The notes beneath the pieces are model-generated. The model was given only the letters and a program-made list of their open reading frames with translations. It had not been told where the DNA came from and made no database searches. From assembly GCA_963514095.1 (NCBI GenBank), contig OY741283.1, positions 2,093,306-2,157,305 of the forward strand: a stretch of 64,000 nucleotides of DNA. The letters are read 5' to 3'. The DNA is from Eutrigla gurnardus (taxonomy: Eukaryota; Chordata; Actinopteri; Perciformes; Triglidae). Every line of letters begins with the position of its first letter. The stretch's first letter is position 1. The position numbers were made by a program, and so were the translations under genes. This document shows, piece after piece, positions 12,662 to 25,235 of the stretch.

Positions 12662-12676
12662 AATAAAGTCTTTATT
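12662..12676. terminator. Convergent back-to-back poly(A) signals of ALG1 and EEF2KMT
   Basis: AATAAAGTCTTTATT is an almost perfect inverted repeat that reads AATAAA on both strands (12662-12667 plus, 12671-12676 minus). On the minus strand the EEF2KMT stop codon (12672-12674) is the TAA inside AATAAA. On the plus strand it can serve ALG1, which also has an earlier AATAAA at 12522-12527. Confidence 0.75.
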
Positions 12677-15520
12677 GAGCTGCTGTCGTTTCCAGTTTGA
12701 TCATTTCTATAGAAGAGACTCGGTTGTAAGGAAACACGCGGCCGACGCTTCCTGTCATCACACGGTGGCCGATTCCTGCTTTTTCTGTCAAAACACAACA
12801 GAGTCCGTCGGTTAACAGAGTCTAAATGAACCATCACATCACCGGAGGTTTAACTTCTCACCGAGCTGCAGCTTGAAGCCGGCGTACGTCTCCTGGTTTC
12901 TGACGGTGGAGCAGACGAAGACGTCGGGAGACGAACACCTCAGGATCTTCGCCAGCAGCTTCACCAGCGTCTTCGCCACGTCGGGGTCATACACCACGTC
13001 TGTGATGGTGTTAGATTATCAATATTCTAAGTGTTGTTTTTTGTGCTCAAATCAAGAAAATAATCATCAGATAAATCAATAATAAATAGTCTGAATTTAC
13101 TTTTAGACCTTTTCTGAACTGATGGTTTTTACTTTGTTTATATCTTAATTATTTTATTGTGTTTTGACTATAAAGCACTTTAATGAAAGATGTTCATTAT
13201 TTTTGCCTGTTTTGACTTTACTTATTTACCCATTAACACATAACTTTGGCACTTCGGCCGTTTAAGCCCCCTCCCCTATTTGAACTCTGACCTGCGGCGA
13301 TGACGGCGTCCGCTCCGATCCGTCTGATTTGCTCCTCCGTCGCCGTCGTCCAGTCCAGCGTCTCCACGGCGACGGCGGGAGACGTCAGCTCGCTCCGCTC
13401 CACGTTGGCCCTCAACGTCTGCAGGACTCGGGGGTGAACGTCGCTGAACACGAACCGGCTCGGCCGGCAGGACCGACAGACGGCGATGCCGGTCAAACCC
13501 ACGCCGCTGCCGAGCTCCAGAACCGTCCTGCAGAGAGAGGGGGGGGGGTGTTGGGAGTTGGGTGTGTTGTGTGTCGGGTGTGTTAGGAGTGTTGTGTGTC
13601 GGGTGTGTTGTGTGTCGGGTGTGTTGTGTGTTGGGTGTGTTGTGTGTCGGGTGTCTCGGGTGTGTTGGGTGTGTTGTGTGTCGGGTGTGTTGTGTCTCGG
13701 GTGTCTCGGGTGTGTTGGGAGTCGGGTATGTTGTGTGTCTGGTGTGTTGTGTGTCGGGTGTCTCGGGTGTGCTGGGTGTCGGGAGTCTCGGATGTCGGGT
13801 ACCTGCCCATGAAGGCCTGCCGGTGGTCCAGAGCCCACTCCGCCAGGTAGAGGGCGGCCTCCCAGGTCACCAGGCCGGTGGTCCCGTCTGAGATCACAGC
13901 CACGTTCTCCAGCAGGCTGACGGCTCCGCCGGCGCCGGGCTGCAGACAGGAGTCAGAGTCAGCCTCATTTCTTATTTACCTCGATGTCACCAGTCAATGA
14001 CTTTGTCATCTCGACACAATGACATCATCATGACATCATCTGATCCTATAATCCGAACAGAAAGGGCTTCGGTACCAGGAAGTAGCTCTTGTAACACTCG
14101 CTGGCGTCTTCGGTTCCGACCACTTCAGCCAGAGCGTCGTACAGCTCGTCCAGAGGGTCGCAGCCCGCCGCCTCCTGCTGCACACACACAAACAGAGGCC
14201 CGGGGCATGATGGGAAACGCCTGGCTGTCACCTGATTGGCTCTTATTTTGACAACATGACGTTTTGGAGAAAATGTAAATATTCCGTGTAACTTGAATAT
14301 TGTAGGCTGTTAGTCTAAAAGTAACCTATAATAAGATTCCACCGACATTTCCTGCAAACTCCGAAGACATTATTAGGAAATAATCGTGCAAACACATTTA
14401 TATGAATGTTGTTCAGAGACCGCCGACCCGTCTGATGAGCTCCGACAGGAACAGCTTCCTGTATCGGCCCGACGGTGGAAACTTCCGGCAGAGAGAGTGA
14501 AGACACGTCTGTCAAAACACAAAACATTATTCTGGTTTGTTTTATCCATTTTCACTGTTTTTGTTATCAGAACCGCTTTAATGGACTCACCTGCTTTAGG
14601 ATGTCTGAGATCAGATCTGACGATTTGTTGCTTTCAAGATCCTTCTCTAAAAACTGAAACGTGGAGATGATCAGTTAGGAATGTTTTGAACCGTTCAATG
14701 AGGCGTATTTGTTGACATGAGTTGTATTATAAATTATTGATTTAACCTCAGTTTGGACGGTCTCTCAGAATTTCAACTTTTATTACTTTAATGTTCAAAA
14801 ATCAAAGTTACTGTAACTTTTATTCTACTGCATTCAAACCTCAGAGGGCCAGTCACAAAGCTTTCCTCCACATATATTTGTTTTCTTCATATACTATTTA
14901 TTGGTGACCAATAAAGACTGATAAGAAGAAGACTCATAAATGAGGACCATGTATTTAATATGACACATATTATTTAAAACGTTTAATCTTTAGCTTTCCT
15001 AATTCTTATTTATATTCTTATTCTAATTATCATTAATCATTTTATTATTATTTTTTTTACGTTGCCCTGCATTTCATTACACATGCTGCTTATATATGTG
15101 ACAAATTAAAACTGAATTTGACTTTTATTTAAACTCACATTCAAAACACCTCATTTTTAAAAGCAAAGAGATTACATTTAGGGGAAAAGTCCAAAACAAC
15201 GTGGAGAAAATCCCGCCGAATTCATCAGAAAAGTCCGCTGGTTTATTAATTAACTTGCATCACATTCTGACACCGTTTATATTTACTGCTGGGCAGTAAA
15301 TCCAGAATAGACGTGTTTTTGAATGGAGTTTGGCGTGACGTCCGCTCCTCGTTACCTCGGAGACGGGCTACTCGCTCTGCTAGCACCCAGCGGAACTCAC
15401 CGTCCAGGGGAATGACGTCAGACGACTCATCGCGAAAAAAGACGCCCGAAAGTCCCGTAAAATATCCGTCTTATTCCCGCTTTCCCCGTCTGGGGTTCGG
15501 TTCTGCTCTGACTGCTCCAT
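12672..15520 (-). CDS. EEF2KMT: EEF2KMT (FAM86), eEF2-lysine methyltransferase
   Basis: SAM-dependent methyltransferase (family 16, seven-beta-strand) that trimethylates a lysine of elongation factor 2 in the cytosol. Eight exons join to 329 aa (human 330): 15401-15520, 14591-14653, 14428-14508, 14076-14177, 13803-13939, 13292-13527, 12862-12999 and 12672-12784. Landmarks are SFPW at the end of exon 1, LFLSELIRR, DPLDELYDALAE, DGTTGLVTWEAALYLAEWA, the SAM-binding motif VLELGSGVGLTG (about 170-181), FSDVHPRVLQTL, and the family-16 DxxY motif as DVVY (about 247-250). The exon 3 donor is GTCGGC, a weak site, but the frame and the human exon boundary both support it. The start ATG at 15520 is the first in frame. 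Convergent with ALG1 and probably head-to-head with PIGQ. Confidence 0.95.
13545..13802. repeat. GTGTTGTGTGTCGGGT minisatellite in EEF2KMT intron 5
   Basis: Degenerate GT-rich tandem units (GTGTGTTGTGTGTCGGGTGT) fill most of the intron between exons 6 and 5 and abut both splice sites. Long apparent ORFs on both strands here (Cys/Val/Gly-rich or Thr/His-rich) are products of the repeat. Confidence 0.95.
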
Positions 15521-16673
15521 GTTCACTCAACGTGTTTGTGTTTACTTCCTGGTTACCCACAAGCCGTCGCGATCGGTTTCGCTAGCATCACTGGGTAGTG
15601 TAGTTTTTTTTCTTTTTTAATTAAAATGAACGTATCGGCCAATAAAATAAAAGCGACTTTGCATAATAAAATAAATACGGGACATTATTGGAAGCTTTAA
15701 TGCATCAAATAAAAATACAAGAGAATAGATTAACAAATAAAGTAAAACAAGGTAAATGATAATACATAACAACAACAAAATGTTGCCTGTATGCGTAACA
15801 AGTCATTAAATAAAAAACAAAAAAACATAAAACATAACACATTAAATGAGAAACAGGAAATTGTGTTTGGTTTAAAAATCAATTAAAAAACAAATTAGTA
15901 CACAAATAGTTAAAATAAAATAAAATTTTCATATCCCGACACTAAATAGTCAATCACAAGAATATATCGTGTTATTTGTATTCTGCTGAATGGTTTCATC
16001 CCGCTCTTTTCTTGCCGTGTCACCGCAGAAAGAGATAAATATCTACAGTTGGGCCAACTCCTCATTCTCCAACAACTGAACAGAAGCAACACACACACTG
16101 GGCCCTAGCTGGTGAGTGACAAGCTGGTTATTATTATGATTAATAATTATATTTTCATTATTTAAATGTCTATTGCATTATAATACATATATGCATATAT
16201 GTATTAAGGGTTTAATTATGAGAAAAGGGGGATGATTGAAGTAGTAGATCATTCTTTGATTTACAGCCATAAGCAGTTTGCTTCTGTCTGCCGCTCTCAA
16301 TGTATTCGATTTCTGGAGGAATCTGATTTATGTTTGTATCTCTTTTCTTTCACAGTATGTTGAATACTTGAGATATATAAATCAATTAAATTAAAATAAA
16401 TAATGTATATCGTTTATTGAGAAAGATTTAAATACAGTTTCCGGGGAACACTCTAACAAACTAAATCGACCAAACCGAAGCGAACCGAAATATATTTGAA
16501 AGAGTAGAAAAAATATTACGTTAAAATAAACGAACTGTTCGTATTTGTGTAAACGGGGGACGATGATGATCGGAACACACACATACAGCCAAACGTTGCG
16601 TTTCTCACCGGAGCATTTTGTACGACGGACTGTCAACAAAGAATATGGCGACTTAGCCAGACGCTACTCGGCG
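15521..16673. other. Divergent spacer between EEF2KMT and PIGQ
   Basis: About 1.15 kb between the EEF2KMT start codon (minus) and the inferred PIGQ first exon (plus). Mostly AT-rich (15600-16570) with more CpG at both ends, which fits two separate promoters. No gene recognised. Confidence 0.55.
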
Positions 16674-16714
16674 TTACGAATGGAAGGTGGACGCGTTTGT
16701 CGCCATTAAAGAAG
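16674..16714 (+). other. PIGQ: Putative non-coding first exon of PIGQ
   Basis: CpG-containing sequence ending GCCATTAAAGAAG with a donor GTAAAT at 16715. The first coding exon has an acceptor at 18098-18099 (TTTGTCAG) and the ATG at 18135, so a spliced 5' leader with a 1.4-kb intron is likely. The 5' end is not determined and the assignment is inference. Confidence 0.4.
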
Positions 16715-17534
16715 GTAAATCATGTCTTTATTTTTTAAACGCACATCCCGTGTCCGTATAGTCGTTAATCAGTTGTAATTTCCCGCTGCGTCATGTAGCG
16801 TTAGCTTAATTCTTCATAGAAATGTACCTGATTGCTGATGGAAATTAGCCTTTACGGCTAAATCCGGCACATTTACACGATGGACTCAAGCTCTCTCGGT
16901 TATTAATGTGCATTATCCCTTCTTGAATACATATAAACGTCATGTTTTATCCTCACTTTTGTTTGAGGCTGAGTTTAAACCTTCTTTCCCCGTGGTAGCT
17001 AGCTCGCTAACTGACGCCACTGCACGTCAATAGCTGCCGCGGGCTTCCTGTTGCCACAACAACGCGATAGAAATTCAATATTTCAAGGGCATCAAATGAG
17101 GTCAACCGTCTACTTCCGTCTGTTCACCAGACTCCATAGAAAATTCAGTGTATTTAATGTGTTTGCCTCTCGTCTCGCCTCCTTATAAAAACACTCAGAG
17201 ATGGAATATCATAAATAATAAGTATCAACTCTTCGATTCGGCATACATCATATGCCGAATATACAACAGGTAGTTGTTTATTATTATATATTTATAACAA
17301 TTCGTTTGTAATATTCTTGATGTTTTGTTGGGCATCTGGAAAGAAGTTCTCATAACCTTTACTGAAGTAAATCATAAGTACTTCAGTAAAGGTACTTTTT
17401 CAACCAAGTAACTCTGTTACAAGTAAAAACAGAAGTTATTGCATCTAAATATACTAAAAGTAGTTTTTTAAAGTAAAGTTAAAGTACTCATTTTGCCGAA
17501 TGGCTTGTTTGAGAATAATGTGTATTATATTATA

Positions 17535-17760
17535 TCAGAGACGTTCCTTCCATCTCCAGTTTTAAATCCAGGCTAAAAACACATCTCTTCTCCCTGGCTT
17601 TTCCTGCCCTCTTATGACATAGATAATTGTTATGTATGTTCTCATGTTTTGTCTTTTTATTTAAATTAGCTTCAATGTGTGTTCTTTTATCTGCTTTTGC
17701 ACTATGTAGGGCACTTTGGTCAGTGTAAATTGTATTTAAATGCTTTATAAATAAATGTAC
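17535..17760 (+). mobile_element. 3' remnant of an L2-like LINE
   Basis: One frame reads PSISSFKSRLKTHLFSLAF, the usual C-terminus of fish L2-clade LINE ORF2. It is followed by an untranslated tail with GGGCACTTTGGTCAGTGTAAA and an A-rich end. Only the last 200 or so bases remain. Lies in PIGQ intron 1. Confidence 0.7.
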
Positions 17761-18134
17761 CTACTTACTTACTTTAATTACTGGATAATAATTATTGATA
17801 AATTAATAGGAACATTACTTTAATGTTGAAGCTGTTGAATGTGGGGCTTGTTTTCTTTAGCAGTCAAGTCTTATGTCTGTGTGAAGGTTCTCATTCATCC
17901 AGGTCCTGGTGATCCCTGAAAGCTTTGTCATCATAATAATACATCATAATGTATTTCTAATTTGTATGATCTGAATCCACAAAGTTACTACATTTATGAA
18001 ATGGTTGGGGAGAGATGGGTTTATATAAATATAGCCTTGCATTCTGAGCAGCGGAGGTAGAAGTCAGCTGACCCGGTTGTTTTTCCGGCTCTTTGTCAGA
18101 TCATCAGAGCTGCTGGAGGCTGAACGCTGACGTC

Positions 18135-21100
18135 ATGGCGCTGAAGATCTTCTTCCCACAGTGCTGCAACCGGGCGGACAGCGGCCTGCTGGTCGGTCGC
18201 TGGATCCCCGGCCATGACTCTGCCGTGGTGCTGGCTGTCATTCACTACCCGTTCATCCCCGGACAGGTCAAACAGTACGTCCAGCAGGTCAGTGCCGCAC
18301 CAGACCGCCCCCTCAGGCCTGAAACTTAATCCAGACCCCTCAGGCCTGGATTAGCCTCTCGTGTCTTGCTATGAGGCGCACTCCTTCGTTAAAAGGTTTT
18401 ATTAGGCTCCTCCGTCTCTTCCACACAGATGCAGGTCCAGAGTGGGGTGGAACTGTCGGTGCTGGGCTCGTGGAGTTTACCCAAAGAGGGCCAGGAGGGC
18501 ATGGAGAGCTTCCTCAGAGACCTCAGCACCATCTTCCCCCAGGAGCGCTGGCTCCAGATCAACCGCGAGATGGGCAAGATGGGCTTCACATGCCAGGTCC
18601 TCAAGAGGGATCAGAGTAAGACCGTCACACCTGATATTCACTGGCTTCACAGAGGCCTCATCACCAGTTTCAGTTTATGTCTCATTGTGGAGGCTTTTGC
18701 AACATTTAACCCTAACCCTTTTATTATTATTAATTATTAATAATTGATACAAAACATTTATTTTATTCATATTTATATTATGTTTATGTTTCTTATCTCT
18801 GTTGAGAACTTTCTTTTCCTGAAAGTAAATAAAGTTATCAGGAGTTTTTGACGAGTTTGTCTTTGTCGTGGTCAGATGGACGAGTAATTCAGCGGGAGAA
18901 GAAGAAGAAGGTTGAGGAAGGTGATGAAGAAGAGCAGCAGCAGGAGGAGGAGGAGGAGGAGGAGGAGGAGAAGGTGATCTTCGTCCACTATGAGCAGAGG
19001 AAGGTGATGTTGTCACAGCTTCACCCCGTCGAGAACGGAGTTCCCGACCCCAAAACAGAGCCACCGTCTGAGCTGAGACAGGTACACAAACGGGGGCTCC
19101 TTCTCATTTTACATCCCTGTTTTTTCATCCTCTTTTTTTTTTTAAATCTGTCACAAGCTTGTTGCATGAAACATGAACGTACAGTTCCTTATTCGGCATC
19201 TCATTTAACCTGAATGATGTGAACATGGCATGTTCCCAGAGGACATACGGAGTAAAATGCATGTGTGAAAGCGGCTGAAGTGATGGATGTAAGCAGGTAG
19301 TCATGTGTTTCCTCCTCCTCCTCCTCGGGTCCAGATGTTCCAGACGGTGGCCCGCAGCCAGCCCCTGTTCTTCCTGGACCGGTATGATGACGGGCCACTG
19401 AAGTCGACACACTGGCAGTCTGAAGGCCGCGAGGCCAGCATCATCGTGGAGCTGCTGAAACAGGGCGCCGTGCCGCTCTGCATCCTCATCGGCTGGCTGC
19501 TCTCCATCTGGACCTGCATCTGTGACATGCGGTGAGAAGAGAGGAGACTCGATCAATCAGGCCAGAAATGCTCTCAGTGAACGAGGTGAATGAACTTTGA
19601 ACATCATAAACATATTTTTTCATCATCATATTTTAGGATCTTCAGTCTCTACCCGCTGCGCTTCCTGTCCACTAAGCTGTCCACCTGCGTCCAGCTCAGC
19701 TACAGAACCGAACACATGCGGACGCTCAGCTCACGGAAACCCGCCGCCGGACACGAACCCTTCATGAGGTGATTGTTTGTACGAGCAGCGTTATGATGTC
19801 ACAGGGATGTCACGCTCCAGATGTGGAAAACACGCAGAGAACACGGAGTTTCAGCTGGACTGCTCCTTTATGATCAGGCGTTTAGAGTCTGAATGAAGTG
19901 AATTTCACAGCAACTTTTCTATTTGATTTTTATAAATGTGCAAGTGGAAGTTTTGGTTAAGGTCACTAAAATGATTAAAAATGTCTGTCTCTCTCTGTCC
20001 ATCTGTCCATGCCTCCGTCTGTCTGCAGGAAGGCGAACATGGTGGTGTCCGTCCTGGTGGACGTGGCTCTCGGCATGCTGCTCATGTGGTGGCTGTACAA
20101 AGACAACCACATCCCCATGTTGGCCAACGCTCTGGTGCCTGCAGCCGACGTGAGTGTGTCCCACTGAGATCCTTAATACACAACATTTATCAATACAAAC
20201 AGAACAGAACAGGAGGTCGAGATGATGATATTTCATTCATTTAATGTGTGTTTCTTTGTCACTGATTGTTCCTCAGCATGTGGCCAAAGAGCTGGAGGAG
20301 CTGCTGGAGTGGCTGATGGGAGCGCCCGCTGGGCTGAAGATGAACCGGGCCCTGGACCAGGTTCTGGGCCGCTTCTTCCTCTACCACATTCACCTCTGGA
20401 TCAGTGAGTAAATACAACGGGACTTTAAAGCTGTGGTGGACCCCCCCCTCCCCCACTGAGAGGCTTCATTCCCCCGATTCTTTATGTCCAGGCTACATCC
20501 ACCTGATGTCTCCCTTCATCGAGGGCATCCTGTGGTACGGAGGCCTGTCGGCCTGCTTCGGCCTGACCTTTGCCCTGTCGCTGCTCTCCGACATGGTCGC
20601 CCTGCTCACCTTCCACATCTACTGCTTCTACGTCTACGGAGCCAGGTGAGTTCAGTGTTTGACAGGAAGCAGTCCAGTGGTGTAAATGTTCTCTTTGAAC
20701 ACAAGAGGAAATGATCACAACTTGCGTGTTGCAAATATGGTGAAATGAAGTCCTGATAAACTGACTTTTCACCACAGAAAACACTTCCTCGTCTCAACAC
20801 TCGCATAAGAGTAGACGCTCCTTTAGGGTTCTGCAGGGAAGACATCTTTTTGAAAAGGTGTCTCTCGCCGCTTTAAGAGGAGGCAAAATGTTTCTCCGAA
20901 GATTAAATTCTTATCACGTCAAGTCATTTGATTTATATAACCCATTTAAATACACCAGGAGTCGTCACTAAAGCGCTTCACAAGGCAAGAGGTAGGGCTA
21001 AGTCATGCATACATCAGGAGCCCAAGGTAACAACAAGGGAGGGACCACAGGCAGATGGCCGGACTCAACTTTAACAAAAAAGTGATACAAAATAAATAAG

Positions 21101-24100
21101 AGTAAATAAAGAAACGTATAAAAATGTAAACAGAGAATGAGGGCATAAATAAAAGCAATAATCATAATAAAATAACAACAGAAGTAGCTACTAAAGTGTT
21201 TATTAGTGTAAATACTAAGAAATGCTTCGTCATGCTGAGTTGTGAGATGTTCCTTGGGATTACCTGCAGGGGGCGTATTTCTCCAAACCTTTGTTTCCCC
21301 CTTTGTTGCTGTATTAGAGACAGTTACATTTCCTTAATGGCACATTAGAGTCGGGACACTAAAAGGACCAGTCCTGGTCCCAGTAGGTCCCGGTAGGTCC
21401 CAGTCCTGGTCCCAGTATCCATCCAGACAGGGGACTAAACTGTCCTCTTGGCTTCCATGGCGACCTGCTCTGAGACTCTTTCTGATCATTTCCTCATCAG
21501 AAAGCATTCTCTGATATTTGGATTAGTTTGAGTGTTTGTGTTTGTTTTGCGTTTTCACTTTTCACAAAGTGGAGAATTATTATTATAGTCATCCCTTTTA
21601 ATTGAAACTGGTACGACAAACGCATGAATCATCTGACTCACAGAACAGGATGTTTTGTTTGACGTCACTGCTGGATAACTGGGTCAGACGGGTCTTAAAA
21701 CATCATGGAGTGCTTCAGGTCGTCTCCTTCGGTCGGCGTCGCTCGGATGGCTTTCCCCGTCGCTGAGGACAGACTGTTTCTGTCGTTGCACTTTTGTAGA
21801 AAGTCTGTACGTTGTGCAGGCGATGCAGAAGAAGATCAATGACATACGTAAATAAAACAGGAGGAAAGAATGTGTAGAAATGTGCCGTTTACATAGAAGT
21901 TAATGAGAATGTAACCACTGAAATCTCAAAGTCCTTTTTTTCTATTAATATAAAGATAATGTAGATGTTGACGGGAGATAAAAGTCAGGATCTTGTTCAC
22001 ATTAAACATGGAAGCTTGTAGTTTCTTTATACCTGTTAAACATCATTATTTGCATTGTGGAACATGAAGTGAATTCTCTGGTTGAATAACTCAAAAGGCA
22101 TTAAAGAGAATATGAGATTTGATAATATTCTGGTGCAAAGATCTAAATATAGTTCAAAGGACATCAGCGAGTCCTTTCATGAAGACTCGCTGAGACTCGT
22201 TAAGACGCGTCCTGCCATGTCGCCGCTGTGAATCCCGTCTGAAGATGAAAGTCTGCCGACGTTCTTCTTCCTCGTCTTAACGTCGTTAAAGTGGCGGTGT
22301 GGCGCGCGGCGTGATGGACGGCTGAACCATAATAGACTCGGATGTTGGAGGAAAGGATCGACTAAATTATGCATCTGCTCCAAAGATAGCTCGACTCAAC
22401 GCCGTGCATCACAACGTCTTACCCACTTTTCCTCTCCGCGCCTCGATGCTCCTCCGGCAGCTGGAATATGTGTGTGTGTGTTTTTATTCAGTTTGAGAGG
22501 CGTAACTTATTAAAAGTGAATGCTTTGACCTAAAAATATATCTGCTGCTGCTGCGATCACGGTGCCGTTTCTACATCAGAGAGGAGGAATTAGAGTTTCT
22601 ATAGTGCTTCAGGATCAGCTGTAGGAAGAGTGAACCTAGAATGTTATTAACCAGTCTATGGGTCGCCCCCGGTTACTAATTAATACTAATAAACAGGCTT
22701 GGTACGGTGCTGGAAATCCTTGAAAACACTTGAATATTTAGTGTGGGGTTTTCAAGGTTGCTTGGATTTAGAATAAAGGTCTTGAAATGTGTGTTGTATG
22801 TGATGACATCTATGATAGAACAGAGAAGAGAAGATCTCCATATCTGAGGGACTGAAAACAGCATTTTCTGACATTTCTTTATGAAAAATGACTTTTGATG
22901 ATGAACAGATGATGAAAATAGTTGGTGATTATATTTGTGTGTGTGTGTGTGTGTGTCAGGCTGTACTGTCTGAAGGTCTACGGCCTCTCGTCTCTCTGGA
23001 GGCTCTTTAGAGGGAAGAAGTGGAACGTCCTGCGTCAGAGGGTGGACTCCTGCTCCTACGACCTGGACCAGGTAACACACACATGCACACACACATGCAC
23101 ACACACACACACGCCGTCGTCATGGTCACAGAACGTGAGTGTGTTTTTGGTTCTTCCTCAGCTCTTCATCGGGACGCTGCTGTTCACCGTCCTGCTGTTC
23201 CTGCTGCCCACCACGGCGCTCTACTACCTGGTCTTCACGCTGGTAAGAGACCCTTCTAATGCAGCGAGGTCCACTTTGGTGTAAAACCTGGTTCCAGATC
23301 GCTGAATCACAGCCCACATTTCTGGCTGTAGACAGGAGAAGGTGATAACTGTCCACCAGAGACAACTGAGGATTTAATTAGATTTATTTACTCCAAAACC
23401 AGAGTGCTTTAGAGTCTCTACAAGTCTGTAAAAACTCCCTAAAAGCCTTAAATGAGGAGGATCTCTCCCTGTATGGACAGGAGTGCAACAGAAGACAGAA
23501 TAAACAACATGATAATTACATATATGACAGAAATGACACGTACATGGAGAAACCAACCTTTTACATGTTTGTGATGGTTATTAATAGAATCTGGGTGGAG
23601 TTTACCTTTTTAAACATGTCATGAAATGTGTGTTTCGATGTGTTCACTGAATGCAAACTGGGAGTGTTTATTTGACGCCCGTGCGTCCCTGCTGTTGTGC
23701 AGCTGCGGCTGCTGGTGGTGCTGTTCCAGGGCGTCCTCCACCTCAGCGTGGACTTCATCAACTCCTTCCCTCTGTTCGCCGTCGGCCTCCGCATCACTCG
23801 CTCCTACAGGCTGGCAGGTACGTCGCCACGTTGGTTCATGTGGGAAACAGCTGCAAAGTGCCAGAAAGACGATGATGTCATCGCATCTTGAAAAAGTATT
23901 AATGAAAATATTATTATGATGACTTTACAGAGGGTGTGAAGTTCAGGGTGCTGTGTGAAGAGCCCGGGACGGCCCTGCACCTGCTGATGGAGGTGAGGAG
24001 TTTCAACCAACATATGAGTCAAAGTGATATTTTGTAGAAGATACATGTGTACTTGCGTAGAATGATGCTTTTATTCTGAAGGAGTTGTGCCAAATCCAAA

Positions 24101-24416
24101 TCCTGTTGTTGTTGCTGGCAGGACACGAACCAGAAGCATTTGTTTCCATGTTTCCAGTATCGCAAAGTTTTTCCACAGTAGTTATGATAGTTTTACTGAA
24201 CTAGAGGTTTTAATACTTTTAATGCTGTGTAGTTTTTTATTAAAATGCTGTTTTCCTCCTCAGATTAACCCTCTGAAGTTCAGCTCGGTGGTCCAGACCT
24301 ACCGCACCCCGACTTACAGCTGCTACCCCAAAGACTCGTGGGCCGCTCTGGTCAAGAAGCTGTTTGTGGGCGAGCTGATTTACCCGTGGAGACACAAAAC
24401 CACCAAGACCGACTGA
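18135..24416 (+). CDS. PIGQ: PIGQ, GPI N-acetylglucosaminyltransferase subunit Q (GPI1)
   Basis: Subunit of the ER enzyme complex that transfers GlcNAc to phosphatidylinositol, the first step of GPI-anchor synthesis. Thirteen coding exons join in frame to 599 aa: 18135-18287, 18429-18615, 18876-19081, 19335-19531, 19637-19768, 20029-20149, 20277-20403, 20492-20645, 22960-23071, 23162-23242, 23703-23817, 23931-23992 and 24264-24416. The N-terminus (FFPQCCNRADSGLLVGRW, then HYPFIPGQVKQ) matches vertebrate PIGQ as I recall it. Several hydrophobic segments follow: about 232-247, 296-315, 384-424, 464-490 and 493-518. The conserved C-terminal region has INPLKFSSVVQTYRTPTYSC. Exon 3 of the coding set holds a GAG-repeat Glu tract (18942-18969) in a charged cytosolic loop. 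In human, PIGQ is also next to RAB40C. Confidence 0.97.
20646..22959 (+). other. Large PIGQ intron with repeat debris
   Basis: A 2.3-kb intron between coding exons 8 and 9. About 20930-21190 looks like an old retroposon tail (CACTAAAGCGCTTCACAAGG). About 22140-22450 is more GC-rich and unexplained. A transposon-like copy and a (GT)n run lie directly before the next acceptor. No gene seen. Confidence 0.6.
22697..22935. mobile_element. Non-autonomous transposon-like repeat, copy 2 (truncated)
   Basis: Same family as 1213-1816: GTGCTGGAAATCCTTGAAAA, then TCTTGAAATGTGTGTTGTAT and ATGAAAAATGACTTTTGATG. It stops abruptly in (GT)n at about 22936, only about 25 bases before the acceptor of PIGQ coding exon 9. 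Confidence 0.75.
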
Positions 24417-25084
24417 GAGAGACGACGAGGGGAACAAAGGAAAAGGGAAGTGACTGAATAAATAATGAGACGGAAGCAGACGGAGGGGGAAACGGAGAGG
24501 GTGAAATCGGTGCAAAGAGTTTCACGTTAAATGGGAAGAAAACGGCACAGAGAAGTGTATCGACGAGGCCGAAGCTGTCGGGTTTACGATCAGCTCGAAG
24601 AAGAAGAACAAAAATAATGTTTTAGAGCTCAATGGACACGGTGTCGTCGGCTACAAACCTGAAATACCAGCAAGTAGTCTCGTCCTGTAAGGACATCAGC
24701 TGTTTTACGTCAGAACTTAAATAAAATATGAGAACTCCAGTCATGAACGGACCAAAACGATTACTTTATGTGACGTGGACACAGAGATCCCATTAGATCC
24801 CATTAGATCCCATTATATCCCATTATCAAATCCTCAGATGAGTCTTGAAAATACAACATATTAAGGCCATTGTAGATAAAAAAAGTGGTGGGTAATATTC
24901 AGAGAAATACTATAAAGTCAGCATTTTGTAAGAAAACTAGTAAATGTGGCCTCATATCTTATCTCAGAGAACATTTGGGGGTTTTGGGAAGATGTTTCTT
25001 CACTTTGCAAGGTTGTTAAACTGCAGAGAGCAACATGTATTAATAAGAAGAACGTGAGAGGAAACCTTTAAATGTTTTCAGGAC

Positions 25085-25235
25085 CTTGAAGGATCTTTCA
25101 GGTTACATAATGACGATGACGTAGAGTTCAATCACGTAGTTTAATAATGTAGATTAATGACGTAGAGTTTGATGATGAAGAGTTTAATGACGTAGAGTTT
25201 GATGATGAAGAGTTTAATGACGTAGAGTTCAAAGA
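25085..25235. repeat. About 30-bp tandem array with TGACGTAG units
   Basis: Four to five degenerate units of AATGACGTAGAGTTTGATGA with GAAGAGTTT spacing. Repeated near-CRE cores (TGACGTAG) are visible, but no gene start is near, so regulation is not claimed. Confidence 0.8.

Noticed and set aside
13233..13838. 201-codon minus-strand ORF rich in Thr, His and Pro
   Set aside because: Real only over EEF2KMT exon 6 (13292-13527); the remainder is the intronic GT-rich repeat read on the minus strand.
15413..15420. TGACGTCA palindrome near the EEF2KMT/PIGQ spacer
   Set aside because: Lies inside EEF2KMT coding exon 1 (codons for LTSF), so a promoter role is not supported by position.
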